Source: Dysidea avara (Eukaryota; Porifera; Demospongiae; Dictyoceratida; Dysideidae). From it: a stretch of 64,000 nt of DNA. Below are positions 56,601 through 64,000 of this stretch, in pieces (position 1 is the stretch's first letter; every line of letters begins with the position of its first letter). The DNA lies in the NCBI RefSeq assembly GCF_963678975.1, contig NC_089279.1, positions 27,142,004-27,206,003 of the forward strand, written 5' to 3'. The notes beneath the pieces are model-generated. The model was not told the origin of the DNA, did no database searches, and saw only the letters and a list, made by a program, of their open reading frames with translations. Position numbers and translations under genes: made by a program.

Positions 56601-59208
56601 ATTGCTTGGCTTCAGTGAATTTAAAATTTATGACGAAAGTTGTCAAATACTAATCATACTTCAATAGAGAGTTTAATCCAGATTATTACATAAGAACGAT
56701 ACACCCTAGTGAAGCAGTTGCCATAACACGACTTTAGCAGTCATTCTATTAGAACAATCATTAAAAAGGAATGAAAAACTAAAATAAGGATGTAGCCAGA
56801 ATTTTTTAAATTGATGAGACAGACTGCTCTATTAGGGTATATTGATCTTGTATGACAACTTAAAACCTCTGAGCCTATCTGGAATTACTTCTGAGGTCTT
56901 CCCTCAGCATTATCTTGGGTAAACTAGATAGCATAGCTCATTAAAAGTTTATGAAAATTTTGAATAAATATAAAATGACAGATTATTTAGTTTGTCAATT
57001 CACTGAACCACCCAAAATTTCGTGAGGCAGCTGCCTTAGATGCCCATACAAGTAGCTACACATCTGACCCTGAAAGGCAACAAAAAAGAAGCAATTATTG
57101 AAGTGGAAAAATAAACCCTAAATTCCAATTTACAGACTTCACTTTCTTGCTTGTTAAAACATTTTTCAAATAAAGGTCAAAATACAATGTAGGAAATTGT
57201 GGTTTACCTTGCTGCTCTGCCAATCACTTTTAGGATAAATATTTATAAGATATCATTAATGTTAGTGTGTGCCTCAATTCCCTATACATGATAATGAGTA
57301 TAGTGTGTGAATACACCTGTGAATGCACTATGATATACCATGTGTAGCCTTAAATGGCCAAATGTATTATAAAATTAATTTAATATCCAGGAACTGATTC
57401 TGGTATTAAAAGCTATGCTGAATTTGCCAAAGCAGTGGACCAGACTGAAGAAGTGACAGCAACAAAAACTACATGTAACAAGGACACAGGAGAAAAACCT
57501 GGCACACTACAGAAGTGGACAAGAGGAACATGGTTTTGTGTTGGTGCTGGAGGCCATATAGAAAGATGGCAACCATTGTACAAGTAAGATTAAAAAAATT
57601 CAAACACATACAGTAAGCATGCACATCACAGAACTTCAATAACTGGAATGTTGTGATTCACTATAATTCTGTGCTACTGCAGTGGCGGATCCAGGATGGG
57701 GCATTTGGGGCAAATGCCCCCCCCCCCCCCCCCCCTTCAAGAAATTGCATACAAGATCGAGATACTCTAATAGAGCAGTCAATTACTCTAATAAAGCAGT
57801 CACAATGTTCATGAGGCAGTGTAGCTTACCTATGAAGCTATAAATAGGATTTTATTTTACATAACAGACGTGATATAGTTGGTAAGGATAACTAGCTATT
57901 ATTGTCGAGACCTTTTTTTTTTTTTTTTTTTTTTTTGGTCTTCAGTTTTTTTTGGTCTTCAACTGTTTTTCAGAAAGGTGCCCCCCCCTCTTTCCAAACT
58001 CTGGATCCGCCCCTGTACTGTACATAATTATTTAGTAGAAGGACATTATTTTAGAATGTGCTAGATGGTCCTGCTGGTAGGGCAGGTATCTATGCAAGAA
58101 GAAAGGTAAAACACAGAAGACAGACACTCTTTGTAACTAGAATGGGTACATGCCACTCATTGTGGCCTGAAATGGTGGCCGTTTGTTGCATCTATGAGCC
58201 TCTAACTTAGGATCATTGATCAAACAGGCAGAGGAAAATCCGGGTTGTCATCTTTTCTTGTTGTAGAGCTGCATATGATTTAGATATACTAAGTTGGTGA
58301 CCTTTCTTGCTTATTTTAATTCCAAGGGGTATTTAGACAAAACATTTTAGTGGTGCATATCACTTTTGCGGGGAATCCTATTAAAACATTACTACAGCAC
58401 CAGAGGCATAACATGGGGGTTATCATCCCTTGATACTTTGTACACACATGGTAGCTGTCAAAATGCTGTTATTGTATAAAATGTGACTGTATTTGCAAAA
58501 AGGTACTACTTTCCCACATACAATTTGACCCATTTGTGAACTTTAAAACTTTGTAACTTTTGTATCAATGCTGAAATTTGTTTTCTATTTTCCATGATTA
58601 AACCTACTTTATTTTCATACCGCCAGTGCAGAGAAGTAGCAGTTGTTTAATGACATGTCAATGTGTGGAAAAGGTGTTCTTTTTACAAATCTGGTCACGT
58701 ATTACATAGTTACTGTTATTTTGTTTGTAGGTCGGAGGGTCCAGCTCAAGTTTTCATGTTAGTGGTGATGTGGCTAGTGTGCCAGTTTGGAACTAAAGGT
58801 CGAGATGCTTGGAAAACACTGACCATATCTTATGATAATATGTGTCACCTCAATAATTTGCGAGTTTCTCGCTTACCACTACCATTACCAAATGACTTGA
58901 AATATATTTGGTTAGATGTGAACAAAGTTATTGATGATTTCCATATGAAAAATCATCGTGGTGCTTCCTGTAAACAGAAGTATAGCTCAGAAAACCTACG
59001 TAAAGCTAAACCAGATTTGAATACGATGGCATGTGAGCAAACATTTGCATGGTTGAGCCGCTTTAAGAAGATACTTTGTGCCATGCCAAAGACACATTTT
59101 CATTTCTTTTTACACCGAATGATAAAGCGTCGCAACAAATATATTTCTTATTGCTATGCTAATGGATTAAGAGTTGTGGCTCCAAAGCCAAAGACAACTG
59201 ACAGTTGA
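31343..59208 (+). CDS. KDZ-family (Kyakuja-Dileera-Zisupton) transposase with CxC cysteine clusters
   Basis: Exons: 31343-31661, 50470-50717, 50770-50993, 51049-51135, 51615-51754, 53926-54492, 57391-57583, 58731-59208 (stop TGA), about 750 residues. Phases join at every border. Exon 1 is basic (RKGRKRK), then acidic and Ser-rich, and splices directly to exon 2 across the palindrome. Exons 3-5 carry Cys clusters as in KDZ-associated CxC domains: CTECLQC, LRCKSCGINYRY, ALCEKWASAGHHCW. Exon 6 reads CGELWAIDGNWKLHYPVC, then CSNGPLPGNAFCSEH. The last exons read TRGTWFCVGAGGHIERW, YDNMCHL, DDFHMKNHRGASC and CEQTFAWLSRFKKIL. The likely catalytic residues are Asp (54231), Asp of YDN (58834) and Glu of CEQ (about 59037). 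KDZ proteins cut and move DNA by a DDE mechanism. No nonsense change is seen. In exon 6 a 61 base stretch (54147-54207) looks like an intron, but only reading through keeps the frame. Confidence 0.8.
31662..33849 (+). other. Left part of KDZ intron 1
   Basis: Starts with a GTATAT donor. It holds a tandem duplicated piece (CATGAATATTTCATAATGTT at 32935-32985) and AT-rich sequence. A 90-codon frame at 33016-33288 has no recognisable domain. Nothing else was found. Confidence 0.5.
33890..33955. repeat. 66 bp GC hairpin near the left end of the palindrome
   Basis: AAACGGTAAAGTAAATAGGC and onward is followed, after a TGC loop, by its exact complement. The stem core is GCGCTTCGCGCGC. The 31 bp stem is perfect. 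Confidence 0.9.
36237..36818. mobile_element. Pogo/Tigger-like MITE in the left arm
   Basis: It starts CAGTGGAACCTGTCTATAAT and ends with CAGGTTCCACTG, with TA on both sides. Inner repeats of GGTGACCGCTTAAT lie near the right end. The ends resemble non-autonomous pogo/Tc1-mariner elements. Confidence 0.7.
38168..38890. repeat. CA-rich microsatellite, left arm
   Basis: ACAC runs with interspersed ACTACAC and ACTGCAC. Long open frames of alternating Thr-His or Val-Cys across it are low-complexity artefacts. It is longer than its partner in the right arm. Confidence 0.9.
40420..43170. repeat. Central satellite of the palindrome
   Basis: Units of about 44 bp contain ACACTACTAGTTACACACTG and TAGGGTGATGATGTCACTAC. 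They run in one orientation to about 41660 and in the opposite orientation after it, so the array itself is an inverted repeat with the symmetry point of the whole element inside it. No protein is encoded. Confidence 0.9.
44020..44412. repeat. GT-rich microsatellite, right arm
   Basis: Reverse-complement partner of the CA-rich stretch at 38168-38890, shorter by about 300 bases, with the adjoining 38900-39540 segment of the left arm also missing here. Confidence 0.9.
45751..46315. mobile_element. Pogo/Tigger-like MITE in the right arm
   Basis: The mirror copy of the element at 36237-36818 at the same relative place in the other arm, also flanked by TA. Its presence in both arms means it was inserted before the arms were duplicated or was copied between them. 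Confidence 0.7.
46806..47683. mobile_element. CAGGGGCGGATC-family element, copy 3
   Basis: It begins CAGGGGCGGATCTAGG, ends GGATCCGCCCCTG, and is flanked by CAGTG on both sides (46801-46805 and 47684-47688). It is present only in the right arm of the palindrome. The left arm at about 35745 shows the empty site. Confidence 0.85.
50280..50345. repeat. 66 bp GC hairpin near the right end of the palindrome
   Basis: The counterpart of the hairpin at 33890-33955, with loop GCA and one mismatch in the stem (TACTG for TACCG). Confidence 0.9.
50470..54492 (+). CDS. KDZ gene exons 2-6: cysteine-cluster region and first catalytic Asp
   Basis: Exon 2 is mostly helical (LLIQLSQHVP, LLAEADALPSV). Exon 3 has C-x2-C-x2-C and C-x2-C pairs followed by NYRY; this pattern (Cys pairs, then aromatic residues, then a Cys-Trp segment with VYNEWMRETNN) is the one found before KDZ catalytic domains. 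Exon 6 carries AIDGNWKLH, the motif with the first acidic residue, and a further Cys/His set (VCMFD, TCSNGP, FCSEH). The donors and acceptors are GTAAGT/TATAG, GTTAGA/TACAG, GTAAGT/TGCAG and GTATGT/TTCAG. The intron at 51755-53925 has no recognisable content. Confidence 0.8.
54493..57390 (+). other. KDZ intron (2.9 kb)
   Basis: From a GTATGT donor to a TATCCAG acceptor. It holds a (TA)n run at 55908-55933, three GGCTAGTTGTAAA pieces around 54670-54745 and 55205, and a diverged copy of the ACTGCTCTATTAG motif at 56821. No exon was recognised. Confidence 0.55.
57391..59208 (+). CDS. KDZ gene last two exons: catalytic core
   Basis: Exon 57391-57583 ends in GAGGHIERWQPLYK and the following exon continues SEGPAQVFMLVVMWL, which corresponds to the C-G-x-I...EL...SES...QVY stretch of metazoan KDZ proteins. 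YDNMCHLNNLRVSR holds the second Asp, IDDFHMKNHRGASC the conserved His/Cys, and NTMACEQTFAWLSRFKK the Glu. FFLHRMIKRRN closes the domain, and the protein ends PKPKTTDS. The intron between the two exons holds a MITE (57680-58015). Confidence 0.85.
57680..58015. mobile_element. CAGTGGCGGATC-family MITE, copy 4
   Basis: It begins CAGTGGCGGATCCAGG, ends CTGGATCCGCCCCTG, and is flanked by TACTG at 57675-57679 and 58016-58020. It contains C-runs and a T-run. It lies in the last intron of the KDZ gene. Confidence 0.85.
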
Positions 59209-61189
59209 TGTGATCAGTAGTGTAATTATTTGGTAGTGTTTGTATGACAGTGTATTTATTTATGAAATTGTATACATGTGCAATATGACACCAATTCATA
59301 AATTATGGTTGTAGAGAACTAGAGTTCAATATGGTAGACATACATGCAAAGCTTGGTGAACAAGGATCATAATAAATCAACTATAAGTACTCAGTATTAT
59401 ATAGCTTGTTTATCGAGTGTCCATACAGATTTACTGTGCTTATGCATATTATCAGCTGTGCACTTAACTTTTTTTTCAGAAACTGTTGTGTAGAAATTGT
59501 ATATACATCATGTTGGAGTCATGTAATCAGAGCCCAAATTTATGAAGTATACATTCAAGGGCAGACCCTAGGAGGAGTGCTAACTGGAGCAAAATTTAAT
59601 GGGGTATCTAACTGGTTGATACTAATACAGTGGATGCATGTGCAAAGCATACTAAGCATGCTAGTAGAGCAAGCTCCATGGCTATCCAGGGTCTGGAGGT
59701 ATGCCTTCAAGTAATTTTTAAAAATACTCTTTCTAGCATTGAATTTAGTAACAATTTGGAAGCAAAGATTTAAAGTATAGCATCACAAGTTAACTCTTGA
59801 TAATATCCTAGAGGACTGAATACAGTTAAAGCATTAACGATTGCTTTGGAATCTTGTTTGGCCTGAAAGGTATTAAACTACAGTAGTCATGTGTAACTCA
59901 GATCACTAATATAACTACTGGTACAGAAGAAAGGTTTGATCCATACATGTTTGATGTGTAAATCGATTTAGCATAAAATATTAACGATAGTAGCAGGAAC
60001 TAGGGATCTTGGGAATACATTTAAGTATCTTTCGAAAATTGTTTGGATTACAGTGTCTCTACATATAGCCATACCTGTCGGTTAGAGCTTGATATCTTCT
60101 GAGACATATATAATTGTCCAATTCCCATAGTTGCCCATACAAATTGTTAAGCACATCCACAACTATGGCAGCCAATTTTACACTTGTGATGTAATTGCAG
60201 GTAAAGTCCATAGTTAGACAGCAAATACATAAATTAATACTGAGTATGACGTGTTATAATGATGCAACATAAAAACTAATGCAAGGTACTGGTACATCTG
60301 ACATTTCTATTGTGCACTTATTGCAAGCATACATGTACATAAGTTTGGTTTGGAATCTTGCTTGGTCTGAAAGGTAATAAAATGCATAATATAGTTGACC
60401 ATGTTGGCAGAGTCACATGTAACTCAGCTCACGTATGTAATAGGATTATACGTGGATTGGAACTCCATGTACTGTAACTACAACTATAACTCCACATAAT
60501 AGGATTATAAGATCATGTAGAATAACATATTATACATTCTGTAAACTGACTTAAAAAGCTATCTACATTCTTATTAGAGGGTAAAATGTCTGGTGGCTGT
60601 GCCACAAAGGTAAGCCATGCATCTGATATATGTGTACCCACATGCCCGGTTTTTATAGACTAGGTCTTTATGAAAAGTTTAGATTTGACGTGACAGGATG
60701 GTGGGAACAAAAAGATAATAGAAGCAAGAAATTGTTTCCACTGCAATTATATAGTTGATGAAATTGCTATTAGATGTTCATTATGCATGACTGTTTTGTT
60801 AGAATTTTTGATTTTATACTTAATTTGATCCCTATATACTACTAAAAAATGAATCATTTTAAGGATGTCTCCTCCATAAGTATAGAAAAATTAACCGTTC
60901 TTCTGCATTGTATGTTTTTAACACGTAATTGCACCATGCTTTGTACCATCTTCCCTGCTATGTCATAGTAGTAATCTTGAAGGAATGGTCCAGCATCCCA
61001 AGCATACCCCACCATAAATCAACCCCTGATGTTAATTTTTTTTCAACACCTTATTAGCTGCTTCAAAATTGATAAAGCATTATTCAAGTATATATGTGCT
61101 ATTTGTTATTGGCTACAAATTTTACTAATATATAACAGTGGTAAATCGATTGGAAACTAGGAGAGCTTAACCACTAATTTTCTAATCAG
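59209..61189 (+). other. 3' flank of the KDZ gene
   Basis: Follows the TGA stop at 59206. AATAAA-like signals are not clear-cut (AATAAATCA near 59371). A repeat starting CCATACCTGT and GTTAGAGCT lies at 60069, in the same orientation as the copy at 16069. The 102-codon frame at 59406-59714 has no recognisable domain. No further gene was found. Confidence 0.5.
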
Positions 61190-61802
61190 GAAATATTGTA
61201 TTGCTCCCAGGTATGAACTTAGACCATTGTTGCCTGCTGTTACCCTCTGTTACATGCTGTTGCCCACTGTTGCCTACTGTTACACACTGTTAACTTCTGT
61301 TGCCTGCTGTTACCCACTGTTGCCTGCTGTTACCCACTGTTGCCTGCTGTTACCCACTGTTGCCTGCTGTTACCCACTGTTGCCTGGTGTTACCCTCTGT
61401 TGCCTGCTGTTACCCTCTGTTGCCTGCTGTTACCCACTGTTGCCTGCTGTTACCCACTGTTGCCTGCTGTTACCCGCTGTTGCCTGCTGTTACCCCCTGT
61501 TGCCTGCTGTTACCCACTGTTGCCTACTGTTGCCTGCTGTTACCCACTGTTGCCAGCTGTTACCCGCTGTTGCCTGCTGTTACCCACTGTTGCCTGCTGT
61601 TACCCTCTGTTGCCTGCTGTTACCCACTGTTGCCTGCTGTTACCCACTGTTGCCTGGTGTTACCCACTGTTGTTTGATGTTATGCAGTTGGTAGTATTCA
61701 TAGGTGCACACAAGGATATTAACATGGTTGTTACTATTGTAACCAGTAACAAGCAGTCTAATTTCCAAACTTACATACCTCATTTCAAGCCACATATGTA
61801 GA
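61190..61802 (-). repeat. Right terminal inverted repeat region of the giant element
   Basis: Read on the minus strand, it opens TCTACATATGTGGCTTGAAA and passes into the 20 bp minisatellite, ending with a shared CATACCTGGG near 61210. It mirrors the left end, with a shorter minisatellite (about 22 against 36 units). Confidence 0.6.
61227..61674 (-). repeat. 20 bp minisatellite, about 22 units, inverted relative to the left array
   Basis: The unit on the plus strand is CACTGTTGCCTGCTGTTACC, the reverse complement of the array at 14901-15617, including the same variant positions. Outer units near 61250-61300 are more diverged. Confidence 0.95.
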
Positions 61803-62035
61803 CAAAGACAGTGAGGGGCCATGTTGCACAACTGATAACACTTACAAAGTCTAGTATTTTACATTGTGACTTAGAGCCAATCATGGTTCTCTTCCACTCG
61901 CTTCCACTACTATTAAATCACCTCGTACTGATCACGAGATCAGTCGATGGTCTACCGGAAATAGGATCATCGAGACTATAGTGATTCCACTTTGAAAAAT
62001 ATGTACTGTTATACAAAGGCGTGAATACCAATGCA

Positions 62036-62384
62036 AAGACGTGAATACCAACAAACGGGTTCATGAAAAGACGTGAATACCCATATGCAAAGACGTGAAT
62101 ACCAACAACGGGTTCATGAAGTAGAGAATGCTTCATTTACTCCCTTAAATTTTACTACTACTGGTGGAATGGGTGATGCTGCTACTCAGTTTTATAAGAG
62201 ATTGGCCAATCTTTTGAGTGCAAAGCACAGTCTTTCCTATGGAATAGTGATGGGATGGCTGAGATGTAAATTGAGCTTCTCTTTGTTGAGGTCTGCAATT
62301 ATGTACATTCGCTGTGCCAGGTCCAGTTTGCGCTGTCCCATTGCTGAGGCACCGATTGCTGTGCAGGTCGCTGAGGCCCATATG
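62036..62384 (+). pseudogene. LINE nuclease C-terminal fragment (same family as 5792-6417)
   Basis: The frame reads REYQQRVHEVENASFTPLNF, TTTGGMGDAATQFYKRL, YGIVMGWLRCKLSFSLLRSA and YIRCARSSLR, matching the C-terminal domain of the insert at 5792-6417 and ending in a stop. The 5' part is disturbed by local duplication of a block of roughly 35 bp (CAAAGACGTGAATACC) at 62011-62110. Nothing upstream of it was recognised, so it is a short fossil. Confidence 0.65.
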
Positions 62385-62387
62385 TAA

Positions 62388-62823
62388 GATAATTTGTGAC
62401 TGAATTTGACAAAACCCGGCTTCGACGCACAAAACTTCGTTAGGAGATATGGCGATTTTAAGTAATCATTGTGTAATAACTTCCCAGTGCCTACAGCTGT
62501 GCAAACAACATTTGCACCAAGTATGCATCTATTTACTAGCTATCACTGAGTGGGTGTATACATTTCTGATACCCAAAATTAGCCCTGTTTTGGGCAGCTT
62601 TTCTCGAGTGAGTAATAATATCACAGGTCATAGTAATAGGGTGGGAGGGTGGGGGTGGATGGTGGTCTTAATATACGGGTATAAAATGGAGTAAGAAGAC
62701 GATTGGAATCCAGAGGCCAAGTTTGGGCTCTCCATGGCCCTCAAATCACTCCAAATTGACCGAGAACACTATTGGTGAGCTCTCTGTGAAGTCCCAGCTC
62801 ACTACACACCATTATCACAAAGC
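62388..62823. other. No gene recognised
   Basis: Unassigned sequence between the LINE fragment and the foldback element. No coding or repeat structure could be supported. Confidence 0.5.
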
Positions 62824-64000
62824 TAGGGTCCGCAATCCGAAAAATCAACTTCCACAAACCAATCCCCCTACCATTGTGGGATGTTCATTGTAGTATCCCA
62901 TTGCTAGATCCACCATGAAACCGGAGGCACGATTGTTGTCTTCACAGAACTATCGATTTTAGTATTTCGTGAGATGCAAAAATTATTTTTAAAATTTCGT
63001 GCTCCACACAAACAACAGGATAGAACCTGCTGCTTAGCTAGGTATTATCTAGAGTTAATGTAGTTAAAAAGTACGCACAGTAATACGCAAATGATTCACT
63101 GGGTTACCGGCACAGGGTTGCTTTCTCTAAAAAAGCAGAAAACAAAATACGAATTTTCAAATTCAAACTGCCCTACCAGCCAAGATAAGAAAAGCCAACT
63201 CTTCCTCATAGTGATGTGATAAGGTTGGATGCATAGTCTGTCTATGCTGTTAGTCTGGAAAGGATCTGAGACTTCTCACCATCTGGGTGAAGAACGTCAA
63301 AATTTTCGTGCATCATTTCAAGGGATTCTCTCAATGGTACCAAAGTGCTTTCCAGTACTTCTGATGCCACACTGATCACTTAATTTTGATTAGAATGATG
63401 ATAAAAGATGGTTCAAAACGTTTGGTAGTAGTAGTAGTTGGTGTTTCTGTGATTTCATATGATGCAGTATACCAGCAACTCACCAGGAGCTCCACCCAGC
63501 TCGAATCAAAAATGAAAGATTTTGTGCATTTTTCGGTTTGTTTTGGGATGTTTTGCAGCATAATGGTGATGTAGGGTGATCTAGTGAAGATTTGAAGCTG
63601 CTGTGGAGCGTGAGAGGTGAAGTCAATTTTGGATGATTTTGCTGCCTCCCTTGATGCATAGCTTAGAGCGAGTCGTGGAAGCTGTGGATGAAGCAATAAT
63701 AGACAACCGCTATTATCAGACGTTCAGGGACATCTTTTGCCATAGTTTTAGTCTATAATTGATGATTGTTGAGGCTGCAGAAGCGCTGGAAATGGCTAGA
63801 AAGCGCGACACAATTCTTTGATGCTGCAGAAAATTTTGACGCTCGTCACCCAGATGGTGAGAAGTCTCAGATCTTTTCCAAACTAACAGCATAGACGGAC
63901 TATACACCCAACCGTATCGAAATACTATGAGGAATAGTTGGCTTCTCTTGCCCTGGGTGGTAGGGCAGTTTGAATTCGAAACTTCGTATTTCTTTGTCTG
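62824..64000. mobile_element. Foldback DNA element, copy 2 (cut by the window end)
   Basis: It starts with the same TAGGGTCCGCAATCCG and follows copy 1 through the left inverted repeat, the middle and most of the right repeat, with roughly 5-8 percent scattered differences by eye. The right terminus lies beyond 64000. The flanking bases differ from copy 1, so this is an independent insertion. Confidence 0.8.

Larger units (their letters stand above)
14765..61802. mobile_element. Giant 47 kb KDZ-type DNA transposon (proposed)
   Basis: Both boundaries are fixed by comparison with the uninterrupted repeat at 12526-12798. The left flank ends in CAAAGA (14759-14764) and the right flank starts with CAAAGA (61803-61808), a 6 bp target duplication. 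The ends are inverted and related: the left reads TGGCTCAAAATGAGGTAT and the right, complemented, TGGCTTGAAATGAGGTAT. Each is followed inward by the same 20 bp minisatellite in opposite orientation. Inside are a KDZ-family transposase gene and a divergent ATPase/PHD gene. A 16.5 kb palindrome and several MITEs are nested within. The boundaries are seen in sequence; that the two genes move this block is inference. Confidence 0.8.

Noticed and set aside
14765-61802. LTR element or segmental duplication as the cause of the matching ends
   Set aside because: The ends are inverted, not direct, and the split repeat with a 6 bp duplication fits DNA transposon insertion.

Overview
The window looks like one piece of an animal nuclear genome, most likely a demosponge (Amphimedon-like). 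It is AT-rich, with short GT-AG introns, metazoan-style multi-exon genes, animal non-LTR retrotransposons with nuclease-type C-termini, and many short inverted-repeat elements. The species call is inference from gene style and repeat types. No rRNA, tRNA, bacterial operon or CRISPR array was seen.

Left flank (1-14764): a SAP-domain exon, a 1.5 kb satellite, a nest of non-LTR retrotransposons (3000-8089) with elements inserted into elements, a sulfotransferase-like exon (9775-10089), and small palindromic elements. A 273 bp repeat lies at 12526-12798, and a 1.49 kb foldback element at 13031-14517.

Core (14765-61802): this whole 47 kb block reads as one giant DNA transposon. It sits inside a second copy of the 273 bp repeat, split exactly at CAAAGA, which is present on both sides (14759-14764 and 61803-61808). 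The unsplit copy at 12526-12798 shows the empty site. Both ends carry inverted, related sequence containing the same 20 bp minisatellite. Inside are two divergent multi-exon genes sharing a 168 bp promoter. The plus-strand gene (31343-59208) is a KDZ-family transposase with cysteine clusters and a D-D-E set. The minus-strand gene (31174 down to 18875) encodes a P-loop ATPase, an acidic linker, 20 phase-symmetric mini-exons giving a Pro/Thr/Val-rich repeat, and a terminal PHD finger. Exon phases join throughout both genes except at two places noted below. I infer that the transposase and the ATPase/PHD protein work together, the latter perhaps in target choice.

Nested inside intron 1 of the transposase gene is a second large element, a 16.5 kb near-perfect palindrome (33850-50383). 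It has matched ends, a 6 bp duplication TGACAT, GC-rich hairpins near each end and a satellite at its centre. Several families of small inverted-repeat elements have landed in the introns and in single arms of the palindrome.

Right flank (61803-64000): the end of the split repeat, a fossil retrotransposon nuclease fragment, and a second copy of the foldback element cut by the window edge.
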